Below, one piece after another: positions 1-8,160 of a DNA stretch of 64,000 nucleotides. A program made the position numbers and the translations under genes. This DNA comes from CAVQGM01 sp963712065 (GTDB lineage: Bacteria > Actinomycetota > Acidimicrobiia > Acidimicrobiales > Acidimicrobilacustridaceae), in contig CAVQGM010000001.1 of NCBI GenBank assembly GCA_963712065.1, positions 992,001 to 1,056,000 of the forward strand, read 5' to 3'. The notes under the pieces are model-generated. The model worked only from the letters and a program-made list of their open reading frames with translations. It did no database searches and was not told where the DNA came from. Position 1 is the stretch's first letter, and every line of letters starts with the position of its first letter.

Positions 1-427
1 CCCCTGCGCGCCGCCGACCACCGGGACGATCCCCCGCTCGACCGCGGCACGGACCCGGTCGGGCCGGACGTCGAGGATCTTGGCGTTGGTGTGGGTCGTG
101 TCGGTGATGAAGCCGGACTGGCTGCCCGTGAAGGACTCGGCCGGGACGCCGACGTCGTGCAGGGCCATGCACAGCAGGGCCATGGCCTTGCGCTCACCGG
201 CGGTGATCAGCATGTCCATCTCGCGGCCCGGGCGGGTCGACGACACGTCGGAGGCGAGCCGGAGCAGCTCGTCGGTCTCCTTGCCCATCGCGCTCGATGA
301 CCACCACGGCCCGGTCGCCACGACGGACCGAACGGGCGACGTGGTCGGCGACGGCCCGGATGCGCTCGGGGTCGGCGACCGAGGTGCCCCCGAACTTCTG
401 CACGACGAGGCGACCGGCGGGAGGCAT
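1..427 (-). pseudogene. lysC: Aspartate kinase, 5' part, apparent frameshift (partial at window edge)
   Basis: N-terminal part of aspartokinase, which phosphorylates aspartate at the entry to lysine/threonine/methionine synthesis. The ATG at 427 begins a protein whose residues 8-16 read VVQKFGGTS, the family's nucleotide-binding signature with the conserved Lys. The reading frame breaks near position 298 (about codon 43). From there the expected continuation (SSAMGKETDELLRLASDV, later RAAVERGIVPVVGGAQG) is found in another frame and stays open to base 1. One inserted base or two missing bases would explain it. The rest of the gene lies outside the window. It may be a true pseudogene or a sequencing/assembly error; the good conservation on both sides of the break favours an error or a very recent mutation. 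The divergent PPIase gene starts 68 bp away. Confidence 0.8.
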
Positions 428-495
428 CCGGGGAAGGCTAACGGGGACCGCCACGCGCGCACCACGCCGGCGCGGGCCGGTAGCGTCACGGGGCC

Positions 496-1359
496 ATGGC
501 CCGACCGCCCACCCAGCGAGAGCGCGAGCGCGCCCGGCAGCGGGCCCGCGACGAGGCCCGCCAGGCCGCTGCCGACGCCCGGCGGAGCCGTCGACGCACC
601 CTCGCCGCCGTGGGCGTCGTGCTGCTGCTCGCCCTCGTCGCCGGCATCGCCGGTGCACTCACCGGCGGCGGCGACGAGGTGGCGACCACCTCGGCCACTG
701 CGCCGGCGTCGACCACCACCACGCTGCCGGCCACCAGCGGGATCGAGCTCCCCCGGGTGCCGCTGGGCGAGACCATCACCGGCGAGACCCCCTGCCCGGC
801 CGAGGACGGCTCGTCGCCCAGGACGACGAGCTTCGCCGGGCCACCGCCCACCTGCATCGACCCGACCCGCTTCTACGAGGCGGTGATCACCACGACCAAG
901 GGCGAGATCGTGCTCCAGCTCAACCCGGGCACCGCGCCCGGAGCGGTCAACAACTTCGTCGTGCTGTCGCTCTACGGCTACTACGACGGGCAGCCGGTCA
1001 CGGCGGTGATCCCCCGCCAGGCGATGGTGTTCGCCGGGAGCTTCGACAACCCGGACGCGGTGGCGACGCCCGGCTACACGCTGCCCGACGAGTTCCCCGA
1101 GGGCGGGCAGATCTTCACTCCCGGGGTCATCGCCATGATCCCGAAGAACGGCGAGCCCGACTCGATCGACGCCGCGTTCCTCATCGCCACCTTCGAGGAC
1201 GCTCCCGGACTTCCCCAGAACCTCACGCAGTTCGGGATCATGCTCGACGGCGCCCAGACGCTGGCCGCCGTCAACCGCGTCGGCACCGAGAGCGGCGCTC
1301 CCACCGAGGTCGTGACCATCGAAGCGATCCGGATCACGCCGTCGGTCCCGATCGACTAG
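496..1359 (+). CDS. Membrane-anchored cyclophilin-type peptidyl-prolyl isomerase-like protein
   Basis: 287 residues. A charged Arg-rich cytosolic N-terminus (1-35) is followed by one membrane helix (about 36-55), a Thr/Ser-rich linker and a cyclophilin-like domain from about residue 125. Cyclophilins catalyse prolyl cis-trans isomerisation; here the domain would lie outside the membrane. The domain opens with FYEAVITTTKGEIVLQL and APGAVNNFVVLSLYGYYDG, which are typical. However, the catalytic FHRVI segment reads VTAVI (about residue 171-175), so the active-site Arg is absent, and the later GG(D) segment is FAGSFDNP. It may be a weak isomerase or a binding protein. It sits 53 bp upstream of a second, FKBP-type isomerase of the same architecture, probably co-transcribed. 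Confidence 0.8.
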   Translation: MARPPTQRERERARQRARDEARQAAADARRSRRRTLAAVGVVLLLALVAGIAGALTGGGDEVATTSATAPASTTTTLPATSGIELPRVPLGETITGETPCPAEDGSSPRTTSFAGPPPTCIDPTRFYEAVITTTKGEIVLQLNPGTAPGAVNNFVVLSLYGYYDGQPVTAVIPRQAMVFAGSFDNPDAVATPGYTLPDEFPEGGQIFTPGVIAMIPKNGEPDSIDAAFLIATFEDAPGLPQNLTQFGIMLDGAQTLAAVNRVGTESGAPTEVVTIEAIRITPSVPID

Positions 1360-1412
1360 GTCGGCGAGGCCGCTCGCGACGGCCACGGCCGGCGCGCTAG
1401 CGTGCGCCGCCG

Positions 1413-2135
1413 ATGGGGACGGAGAAGCGAGAGCGACAGAAGGCCGGACGCCAGCAACGGGTCGAGGCCGCTCAACAGGCCCAGAAGCAGGCGGAGAACC
1501 GCCGCCGGATCCTGCTCGTCGTGGGGCTGGCCGCGTTCGTCGGGGTCCTGGTGGCGGTCCTCGCCCTCCTGAACCGGGGCGACGACGACGAGTCGGCCTC
1601 GGCCTCGTCGACCACCACCGTCGACCCGACGGCCACCGTCGCCCCCCTCGAGTCGGCGGCCGGCAAGGACTGCGTCGCGCTCGCCGACCCGCTCCCCGAG
1701 GGTGCTCCCGACGTGCCCATCACCCCCGGACCGCCCCCGACCGAGCTCGTCGTCGAGGACCTCGTCGTGGGCACCGGCGAGCCCGTCCCCGCCGGCGCGA
1801 CGGTCGACATGCACTACATCGGTGTCTCCTGCTCGACCGGGAAGATCTTCGACTCCTCCTGGTCGCGCGGCGAGCCGCTGAACATCTCGCTCGATCAGGT
1901 CATCCAGGGCTGGTCCGAGGGCGTGCCGGGCATGCAGGTGGGGGGCCGGCGCCTCCTGATCATCCCGCCCGAGCTCGGCTACGGCTCCCAGGGCGGCGGT
2001 ACCGACATCGCGCCCGACGAGACGCTCTCCTTCGTCGTCGATCTCGTGGGGTTCACGCCGGCGGCCACGTCGCCGTCCGCGCCGGCCGGAGCCACACCGG
2101 AGACGACCATCCCGTCGACCACCGTCGCCCCCTGA
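1413..2135 (+). CDS. Membrane-anchored FKBP-type peptidyl-prolyl cis-trans isomerase
   Basis: 240 residues with the same plan as the preceding gene: a basic N-terminus, one helix (about 33-53), a low-complexity linker and a single FKBP domain from about 115 to 214. FKBP hallmarks are visible: VDMHYIGV, GKIFDSSWSRG, VIQGWSEGVPGMQVGGRRLLIIPPELGYG and the closing LSFVVDLVGF. A Pro/Ser/Thr-rich tail follows. The usual drug- and proline-pocket residues (Tyr, Phe-Asp, Val-Ile, Trp) are in place, so isomerase activity is expected, probably on secreted or membrane proteins. A tandem of cyclophilin-like and FKBP proteins suggests a small extracytoplasmic folding unit. Confidence 0.88.
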   Translation: MGTEKRERQKAGRQQRVEAAQQAQKQAENRRRILLVVGLAAFVGVLVAVLALLNRGDDDESASASSTTTVDPTATVAPLESAAGKDCVALADPLPEGAPDVPITPGPPPTELVVEDLVVGTGEPVPAGATVDMHYIGVSCSTGKIFDSSWSRGEPLNISLDQVIQGWSEGVPGMQVGGRRLLIIPPELGYGSQGGGTDIAPDETLSFVVDLVGFTPAATSPSAPAGATPETTIPSTTVAP

Positions 2136-2172
2136 CGCCCCGCGCGGTGACCGGGAGCGGGCGAGGAGGCCC

Positions 2173-2841
2173 TCAGGCCGACGGCAGGACGTCGAGGCCG
2201 GCCAGGGCACCGTCACGGTAGACCACCACCTCGCCCACCCCGTCGGCCCGCCACACCCCGCCGCTCCCCCGGATGAGGGCGGTCGCCTCGGGCAGCACGG
2301 CCAGCGCCAGCCCGGGCGGGGCCAGCTCGACGGTGCGACGGACCTTCTCGGGGGACCACTGGTTGGCCCGCGGGATCACCGCCAGGTCGGACACCAGGCC
2401 GAGCCCGACGGTGAAGGCACCACCTCGCGTGTCGACCATCGGATCGCACAGCACGTCGGCGCCGGCGCCGGATCCGGCCAGCACCGCGCCGTCCCGCCAC
2501 GCGGCGACGAGGGCCTCGAGCAGCGGGGTGTCCTTGAGCACGGACCGGAGGTGCATCGGCGAGGTGCCGACCAGGTAGACGAACCGGGCGGTGCGCACGG
2601 CGACGACGTGCTCCTCGACGAGGGCGTCGGCCCGGGTCAGCACGTCGAGGGGCCGGGCGGTCACACCCAGCCCGCGGAACCAGGTCTCGGCCCGGGCCAC
2701 GACCCGACCCGGGTTCTCGTACGCGGAGCCGGTGGGGAGCACCACCACCTCGTCGGCGCCGGACGAGTCGAGGAGCGCCCGGTCGAAGGTGCAGCCGTCG
2801 GTCCACTCGCCGCCGCCGACGAGGGCGAGCTCACCGGCCAT
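2173..2841 (-). CDS. Peptidase S51/cyanophycinase-like protein, nucleophile apparently missing
   Basis: 222 residues from the internal ATG at 2841, where GELALVGGGEWTDGC begins directly; an upstream in-frame start at 2895 would add an unconserved Arg-rich stretch. The fold resembles peptidase S51 (cyanophycinase/dipeptidase E): an initial GGG(E) turn, VVVLPTGSAYE, VYLVGTSPMHL, and an elbow before DVLCDPM. In S51 enzymes the elbow is GxSAGA with the catalytic Ser. Here it is GSGAGA (about residues 123-128), so the Ser aligns with Gly and hydrolase activity is doubtful. The start overlaps the upstream gene's end by 11 bp, indicating translational coupling. Confidence 0.7.
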   Translation of the reverse strand: MAGELALVGGGEWTDGCTFDRALLDSSGADEVVVLPTGSAYENPGRVVARAETWFRGLGVTARPLDVLTRADALVEEHVVAVRTARFVYLVGTSPMHLRSVLKDTPLLEALVAAWRDGAVLAGSGAGADVLCDPMVDTRGGAFTVGLGLVSDLAVIPRANQWSPEKVRRTVELAPPGLALAVLPEATALIRGSGGVWRADGVGEVVVYRDGALAGLDVLPSA

Positions 2842-3364
2842 CGCCGCCACCTCGTCGGTCGGACGCCGGTGGCGTCGGGAAGCGGCGGGCGGCACCCTCG
2901 GCGAAGTGCCGGAGGGGCCAGACGGGCGTCGGCATGGTGAACCTCTCGATCTCGGTCACGGTGAAGCCGGCGGCCCGGGCGGTCGCGGCGAGGTCGCGCT
3001 GCAGGTGCAGGCCGGCGACGGCCGGGTGGCGGGACCACGCGGTGGCCAGCACGACGCCGAGGGCGCCGGGACGCTGCACGGGCTCGACGAACCGGAGCTC
3101 GCCTTCCGGGGTGAGGCACCCGGCGATGCCGGCGAGGGCGGCGAACAGGTCGGGGAACCGCACCAGGTCGAACGCGCTCAACACGGTGGCGTAGGCGCCG
3201 GTGTGGCCCCCGTCGACGGCCGCCGCCGCCACCTCGGCCCGGGCCTCGGGGTCGCGCAGGTCGAGCAGCGGACCCGGCGCCGACGCCGCCAGCCGCGCCC
3301 GGCGCCGGTCGACCTCGACGGCCACGGCGGGGGCCAGGACGGCGAGCGACTCGACGACGGGCAC
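2831..3364 (-). CDS. SAM-dependent methyltransferase-like protein, short
   Basis: 177 residues from a GTG start. The C-terminal two thirds resemble class I methyltransferases of the type-11 kind: VLSAFDLVRFPDLFAALAGIAGCLTPEG is like the motif-IV/V region, then comes ELRFVEPVQRPG, and HLQRDLAATARAAGFTVTEIERF is typical of the last strands. The glycine-rich motif I is absent; the protein starts around the acidic loop (AVEVDRRRARLA). This may be an N-terminally reduced member whose activity cannot be assumed. It overlaps the downstream S51-like gene, so the two probably form an operon. Substrate unknown. Confidence 0.6.
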   Translation of the reverse strand: MPVVESLAVLAPAVAVEVDRRRARLAASAPGPLLDLRDPEARAEVAAAAVDGGHTGAYATVLSAFDLVRFPDLFAALAGIAGCLTPEGELRFVEPVQRPGALGVVLATAWSRHPAVAGLHLQRDLAATARAAGFTVTEIERFTMPTPVWPLRHFAEGAARRFPTPPASDRRGGGDGR

Positions 3365-3464
3365 CCGCCGAACCTACTGCGCGACCGACCCTCCGGGCGG
3401 CGCCCGTGCCGAGGACCGGGCGCCTTCTGGAAGCCGGGAGCTACCCACCGGTAACGTGCGCGCC

Positions 3465-4319
3465 ATGACGATCAAGCGCGTGGGCATCGTGGGTTCCGGG
3501 ATCATGGGTTCGGGCATCGCCGAGGTGGCCAGCAAGAGTGGCTTCGAGGTGATCCTGCGCTCCCGGCAGCAGGCCACCGCCGAGGCCACCGTGGCCGCCC
3601 TCGAGAAGTCCCTCGACCGGCAGGTCGAGAAGGGCAAGCTCGAGCAGTCCGAGCGCGACGCGGCGTTGGCCCGGGTCACCCCCACCGGCGACCTCCACGA
3701 CCTCGCCGGGTGCGACCTCGTGATCGAGTCGGTGGTCGAGGACCTCGCCACCAAGAAGGACCTCTTCCGCGAGCTCAACCACATCGTGGGTGACGACGCC
3801 GTCCTGGCGACCAACACGTCGACGCTGCCGGTGGTCGAGATGGCCATCGAGACCCACCGTCCCGAGCAGGTCGTCGGCATCCACTTCTTCAACCCGGCCC
3901 CGATGATGTCGCTCGTCGAGGTCGTACGGGCCATCACCACGAGCGACGAGACGGTCGAGCGGGCGAAGGAGTTCGCGTCGGCCACGGGGAAGTCGCCGGT
4001 CGAGGTCCGCGACCGCGCCGGCTTCATCGTCAACGCCCTCCTCTTCCCGTACCTCAACAACGCCGTTCGCATGCTCGAGAACGGCACGGCCACCCGCGAC
4101 GACATCGACACCGCCATGAAGGGCGGCTGCAACTTCCCGATGGGCCCGCTCGCCCTGCTCGACCTGGTGGGCCTCGACACGTCGCTCGCCATCCTCGATG
4201 CGCTCTACGACGAGTTCCGCGACCCGAACTACGCGCCGCACCCGTTGCTGCGGCGCATGGTCGCCGCCGGACTGCTCGGCCGGAAGTCGGGGAGCGGGTT
4301 CTACGACTACCGCAAGTAG
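3465..4319 (+). CDS. 3-hydroxybutyryl-CoA dehydrogenase (3-hydroxyacyl-CoA dehydrogenase family)
   Basis: 284 residues from the ATG at 3465, the family's normal length. The product oxidises (S)-3-hydroxybutyryl-CoA to acetoacetyl-CoA with NAD(P), or the reverse. The Rossmann signature GSGIMGSG is at residues 9-16; the catalytic His lies in HFFNPAPMMSLVEVV; the C-terminal domain has DRAGFIVNALLFPYLNNAVRMLENG and GPLALLDLVGLD. An upstream in-frame extension was rejected because the conserved Rossmann strand begins at this ATG. With the thiolase (29.5 kb) and crotonyl-CoA carboxylase/reductase (28.4 kb) it could supply C4-CoA to the ethylmalonyl-CoA route. It is (S)-type rather than the PhaB-like (R)-type often used there. 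Confidence 0.9.
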   Translation: MTIKRVGIVGSGIMGSGIAEVASKSGFEVILRSRQQATAEATVAALEKSLDRQVEKGKLEQSERDAALARVTPTGDLHDLAGCDLVIESVVEDLATKKDLFRELNHIVGDDAVLATNTSTLPVVEMAIETHRPEQVVGIHFFNPAPMMSLVEVVRAITTSDETVERAKEFASATGKSPVEVRDRAGFIVNALLFPYLNNAVRMLENGTATRDDIDTAMKGGCNFPMGPLALLDLVGLDTSLAILDALYDEFRDPNYAPHPLLRRMVAAGLLGRKSGSGFYDYRK

Positions 4320-4352
4320 GCCCGGGTCGGCGGGGCCCGCCACCGGGACGCC

Positions 4353-5012
4353 GTGATCGAGCCGCCGCCCTCGCGCTGGGCCTTCCCGCCGGTCGACACC
4401 GCCGACGACCACGGCGTGGTCGGGGTGGGCGCCGACCTCGAGCCGGGCACCCTCCTGGCCGCCTATCGGCACGGGGTGTTCCCGATGCCCGTCGGTCGGG
4501 GGAAGCAGATCGCGTGGTGGTCACCCGACCCGCGGGCGATCATCCCCCTCGACGGGCTGCGGGTCTCGCGGTCGTTGCGTCGCGCCTGCAGCCGGTTCGA
4601 GGTCAGGGTCGACACCGCGTTCACCCGGGTGGTCGAGGCCTGCGCCGACCCCGCCCGTGACGGCTCGTGGATCACGCCCGACATCGTCGCCGCCTACCGC
4701 CGGCTGGCGACGCTCGGGTGGGCGCACAGCATCGAGACCTGGACGCACGACGGCCGGCTGGTCGGCGGGCTGTACGGGGTGGCGATCAACGGGTTCTTCG
4801 CCGGCGAGTCCATGTTCCACCGCGAGACCGATGCGTCGAAGGTCGCGCTCGTGGCCCTGGTCGCCCGCCTCCGGGAGATGGGGGCTGCGCTGCTCGACGT
4901 GCAGTGGACGACGCCGCACCTCGTCTCGCTCGGGGCGGTGGACCTGCCCCGCGAGGTCTACCTGCGCCGGCTGGCGGAGGCGGTGACGGCGACGGTCGAA
5001 CCGTTCGCCTGA
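4353..5012 (+). CDS. aat: Leucyl/phenylalanyl-tRNA--protein transferase
   Basis: 219 residues from a GTG. The enzyme adds Leu or Phe from aminoacyl-tRNA to N-terminal Arg/Lys of proteins, marking them for ClpS/ClpAP degradation under the N-end rule. Hallmarks: FPPVDTADDHGVVGVGADL, LLAAYRHGVFPMP, IAWWSPDPRAIIPLDGLRVSRSL, GSWITPDIVAAY, GWAHSIETW, GGLYGVAINGFFAGESMFH and LLDVQWTTPHLVSLGAVDLPR. All are close to the family consensus and the length is normal. It lies 33 bp after the dehydrogenase gene, and its last 55 bp overlap the convergent small gene ending at 4958. Confidence 0.93.
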   Translation: MIEPPPSRWAFPPVDTADDHGVVGVGADLEPGTLLAAYRHGVFPMPVGRGKQIAWWSPDPRAIIPLDGLRVSRSLRRACSRFEVRVDTAFTRVVEACADPARDGSWITPDIVAAYRRLATLGWAHSIETWTHDGRLVGGLYGVAINGFFAGESMFHRETDASKVALVALVARLREMGAALLDVQWTTPHLVSLGAVDLPREVYLRRLAEAVTATVEPFA

Positions 5013-5209
5013 CGGGAGACGCGCACGGGCTGCAGGTCGTCGCCCGGGAAGGTGATCGGCAGCATCGCGCCGTCGCTGCACCGCCGGAGGCGGTAGCCGT
5101 CGCCGGCGTCCTCGACCACCTCGAAGCCCGGCGCCCAGGAGCCGTCGAACCGGTTGCGTACCTCGACCCGGGCTCCGGGGTCGAGCGGGATCGTCGTCTG
5201 CATGTCCAA
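4958..5209 (-). CDS. Small conserved protein of unknown function
   Basis: 83 residues, starting with an ATG at 5209. A compact central segment (about residues 12-62: VEVRNRFDGSWAPGFEVVED, then YRLRRCSDGAMLP and DDLQPV) has the look of a small beta-barrel domain seen in hypothetical proteins of actinobacteria; the family resemblance is from memory only. No signal peptide, membrane helix or catalytic motif is visible. The basic tail overlaps the 3' end of aat on the other strand. Its start faces the ethylmalonyl-CoA mutase gene across an intergenic region containing a perfect palindrome, so the two may share regulation. Function not assigned. Confidence 0.65.
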   Translation of the reverse strand: MDMQTTIPLDPGARVEVRNRFDGSWAPGFEVVEDAGDGYRLRRCSDGAMLPITFPGDDLQPVRVSRQANGSTVAVTASASRRR

Positions 5210-5259
5210 GCCTCCTGTCTCACCTGGCCCATCCGGCTATCAACGAAAGCGGATTCGTC

Positions 5260-5276
5260 ATATACTAGTCGTATAT
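5260..5276. promoter_or_regulatory. Palindromic operator candidate in the divergent ecm promoter region
   Basis: ATATACTAGTCGTATAT is a perfect 6-5-6 inverted repeat (ATATAC/GTATAT) in the only AT-rich patch between the divergent small gene (start 5209) and the mutase gene (start 5339). It includes TATACT, a good -10 hexamer for the plus strand, so a bound repressor would block RNA polymerase. The dyad size suits a dimeric HTH regulator (TetR, GntR or PadR type); the regulator is not identified. Confidence 0.5.
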
Positions 5277-5338
5277 TGTCCTCGGCGGCAACCCCACCGG
5301 AGGTGACACGGGCACCGGGACCGCGGGACCATGGCTCC

Positions 5339-7303
5339 ATGGACACGGCTCGCCCCGAACGCGACAAGCCCTGGCTCATGCGGACCTACTCGGGTCACTC
5401 GACGGCCCGAGCGTCCAACGAGCTGTACCGGACCAACCTGGCCAAGGGCCAGACCGGCCTGTCGATCGCCTTCGACCTCCCCACCCAGACGGGGTACGAC
5501 CCCGACGACCCCCACGCCCGGGGGGAGGTCGGCAAGGTGGGCGTGCCCGTGGCGCACCTCGGCCACATGGGCCAGCTCCTCGACGGCATCCCCGTCGGCG
5601 AGATGAACACGTCGATGACGATCAACGCACCGGCGGCATGGCTGCTCGGCCTCTACGTCGCCAACGCCGAGCACCAGGGCGTCGCCTCGCAGCAACTCCG
5701 GGGCACGACCCAGAACGACATCGTCAAGGAGTACCTGTCCCGGGGCACGTACATCTTCCCGCCCGAGCCGTCCCGACGGCTCATCGTCGACATGATCGCG
5801 TTCTGCGCCGAGTGGATCCCCAGCTGGAACCCGATGAACGTGTGCAGCTACCACCTCCAGGAGGCGGGGGCCACGCCGGTGCAGGAGATCGCCTACAGCC
5901 TGGCCACGGCCATCGACGTCCTCGACGCCGTCCGCGATTCGGGCCAGGTGCCGGCCGACCGGTTCCCCGCCGTCGTCGGCTCGATCTCGTTCTTCGTCAA
6001 CGCCGGCATCCGCTTCGTCGAGGAGACCTGCAAGCTGCGGGCCTTCACCGAGCTGTGGGACCGGCTGACCCTCGAACGCTACGGCGTCGACGATCCCAAG
6101 CTGCGTCGGTTCCGCTACGGCGTGCAGGTCAACTCGCTCGGCCTCACCGAGGCGCAACCCGAGAACAACGTGCAGCGCATCGTGCTCGAGATGCTCGCCG
6201 TCACCCTCTCGAAGCGGGCTCGGGCCCGCTCGGTGCAGCTCCCGGCGTGGAACGAGGCCCTCGGCCTGCCCCGCCCCTGGGACCAGCAGTGGTCGCTGCG
6301 CATGCAGCAGGTGCTCGCCTTCGAGACCGACCTGCTCGAGTACGGCGACATCTTCGACGGGTCACGGGTGGTGGAGGCCAGGACGGCCGAGCTGATCGAC
6401 GCGGCCCAGGCCGAGCTCGACGAGGTCCTGGCCCTCGGCGGCGCGTTCGCCGCCATCGAGGACCTGAAGGGCCGGCTGGTGTCGTCCAACACCGAGCGCA
6501 CCCGCCGGATCGAGACCGGCGAGCAGGTCGTCGTCGGCGTCAACGCCTACACCGAGACGGCACCCTCGCCGCTCGGTGGTGAGGAGAACATCCTCAAGGT
6601 CGACCCCGCCGTGCAGGACGAGATGGTCGCCGACGTGCAGGCCTGGCGGTCCGAGCGGGACAACGACGCCGTCAAGCGTTCGCTCGACGAGCTGCGGCGG
6701 GCGGCCGAGAACGGGGTGAACGTCATGCCCGCCACCATCGACCTCGCCCATGCCGGTGGCACGACCGGCGAGTGGGCGGGCATCCTGCGCGAGGTGTTCG
6801 GCGAGTACCGGGCGCCAACGGGCGTGGCCGCCGCCGTCGGCGTCGGCGGACTGTCGACCACGCTGCGCGAGGTCGCGGCGCGCGTGGCCCAGATGGCCGG
6901 CGGGCCGCCCCGCTTCCTCGTCGCCAAACCCGGCCTCGACGGCCACAGCAACGGCGCCGAGCAGATCGCGGTCGCCGCCCGCGACGCCGGCATGGAGGTC
7001 ATCTACCAGGGCATCCGTCTCACCCCCGAGCAGATCGCGGCGGTGGCTCGCGACGAGGACGTCGACGTGATCGGCCTGTCGATCCTGTCGGGGAGCCACC
7101 TCCAGCTCGTCCCCGACGTGCTCGACCGCCTGCGCGAAGCCGGCGTCGAGGCGCCCGTCGTGGTCGGCGGCATCATCCCGGAGGACGATCGGCCGACCTT
7201 GCTCGCTCGGGGGATCGCCGCCGTGTACACCCCCAAGGACTTCGAGCTCGGCCGGATCATGGCCGACATCGCCGACCAGGCCGAGCGATTCCGGCGCACC
7301 TGA
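5339..7303 (+). CDS. ecm: Ethylmalonyl-CoA mutase (MeaA-type B12-dependent mutase)
   Basis: 654 residues from the ATG at 5339. Adenosylcobalamin enzyme that converts (2R)-ethylmalonyl-CoA to (2S)-methylsuccinyl-CoA. The sequence follows the MeaA/Ecm pattern closely: RDKPWLMRTYSGHSTA near the N-terminus, LYRTNLAKGQTGLSIAFDL, MNTSMTINAPAAWLLGLYVA, LRGTTQNDIVKEYLSRGTY, WNPMNVCSYHLQEAGATP, YGVQVNSLGLTEAQPENNV and ARARSVQLPAWNEALGLPRP. The C-terminal cobalamin-binding domain (about 515-650) has the DxHxxG motif as DGHSNG near residue 533 and the GLSILSGSH strand. Mutase and B12 domains are in one chain, as in Ecm. This is distinct from two-subunit methylmalonyl-CoA mutase. The gene is monocistronic by appearance, with a palindrome at 5260-5276. 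Confidence 0.92.
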   Translation: MDTARPERDKPWLMRTYSGHSTARASNELYRTNLAKGQTGLSIAFDLPTQTGYDPDDPHARGEVGKVGVPVAHLGHMGQLLDGIPVGEMNTSMTINAPAAWLLGLYVANAEHQGVASQQLRGTTQNDIVKEYLSRGTYIFPPEPSRRLIVDMIAFCAEWIPSWNPMNVCSYHLQEAGATPVQEIAYSLATAIDVLDAVRDSGQVPADRFPAVVGSISFFVNAGIRFVEETCKLRAFTELWDRLTLERYGVDDPKLRRFRYGVQVNSLGLTEAQPENNVQRIVLEMLAVTLSKRARARSVQLPAWNEALGLPRPWDQQWSLRMQQVLAFETDLLEYGDIFDGSRVVEARTAELIDAAQAELDEVLALGGAFAAIEDLKGRLVSSNTERTRRIETGEQVVVGVNAYTETAPSPLGGEENILKVDPAVQDEMVADVQAWRSERDNDAVKRSLDELRRAAENGVNVMPATIDLAHAGGTTGEWAGILREVFGEYRAPTGVAAAVGVGGLSTTLREVAARVAQMAGGPPRFLVAKPGLDGHSNGAEQIAVAARDAGMEVIYQGIRLTPEQIAAVARDEDVDVIGLSILSGSHLQLVPDVLDRLREAGVEAPVVVGGIIPEDDRPTLLARGIAAVYTPKDFELGRIMADIADQAERFRRT

Positions 7304-7378
7304 CCCCTGCGCACCGGCGACCGACCCGAAATCGGGGCGGGCCCTTGATTCACCGCCGTCCCTTCCGATCTAGAGGAC

Positions 7379-8152
7379 GTGGATCGGCGTGCCCTCGTAG
7401 CCCTCGCGCTCGGAGCGATGGGCCTCCTCCTCGGCATCGTCGCCGCCATGAACGACAACCACCGGCTGGCCGTGGTCGCCGGTGTGGCGGCCCTCGCCGG
7501 CGGCGTCGTGGCGTGGTGGCTGGCCGTCTCCCTGCGGCGCGCCCGCCAGGAGCAAGACGCCCTCACCGACAAGGTCGTCGCCCTCGAGCAGGCCAAGGCC
7601 GACGAGGCCCGGGCCCGGGCCGACGTGGAGGCGCAGCTGGCGTCTCGCATCGAGCTGACCGCCATGCGCAAGGGCACCGAGCTCAACGCCCTCACCGACG
7701 ACGCCACCGGCCTGTTCAGCGAGGGGTACTTCACCGTGGCCCTCGACGCCCGCATCGCCACCGCCCGCCGTCATCTCCGACCGGTGGCGGTCGTGCTGAT
7801 GGAGGTCATCGAAGGCCTCGACGCCGGCTCGCCCCACCCCGCCGATCCCCACCGGGTGGCCGCCAACATCCTGGAGACGCTCCGCGAGGCCGACACCGCG
7901 TCGCGACTGCTCGACGGCGGCTACGCCCTCGTGCTCGAGGACACCACCGAGAACGGGGCGATCTGGACGGTCGAGCGCATCCGGCGCCAGCTCGCCTCCT
8001 CCCACCCCGGGCTCACGATGTGGGCCGGTGTCGCGTGCTACCCCGCGCACGGGCTCACGACCGAAGAGGTCCTCGACCGGGCCGACCTGGCGCTCGACAT
8101 GGCTCGCGAGTGGCGTCAGGACCGCATCGAGGTCGCATCGGCGGACTCGTAG
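7379..8152 (+). CDS. Membrane protein with degenerate GGDEF-like domain
   Basis: 257 residues from a GTG at 7379. Two membrane helices (about 4-23 and 28-52) are followed by a charged coiled coil (about 52-95) and a GGDEF-fold domain (about 100-250; starts LTDDATGLFSEGYFTVALDARIATARR). The signature loop is replaced by DGGYA (about residue 179), and the usual metal and substrate residues are missing, so it should not make c-di-GMP. The end of the fold is recognisable (WAGVACYPAHGLTTEEVLDRADLALDMA). It ends 8 bp before an intact diguanylate cyclase gene, so it may be a regulatory partner in the same operon. Confidence 0.72.
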   Translation: MDRRALVALALGAMGLLLGIVAAMNDNHRLAVVAGVAALAGGVVAWWLAVSLRRARQEQDALTDKVVALEQAKADEARARADVEAQLASRIELTAMRKGTELNALTDDATGLFSEGYFTVALDARIATARRHLRPVAVVLMEVIEGLDAGSPHPADPHRVAANILETLREADTASRLLDGGYALVLEDTTENGAIWTVERIRRQLASSHPGLTMWAGVACYPAHGLTTEEVLDRADLALDMAREWRQDRIEVASADS

Positions 8153-8160
8153 AGGCCGAC

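Noticed and set aside
5339..7303. Methylmalonyl-CoA mutase
   Set aside because: Sequence pattern (RDKPW start, GGxGE-free linker, one chain with MeaA-type segments) fits ethylmalonyl-CoA mutase better, and ccr is nearby. A biochemical test would be decisive.
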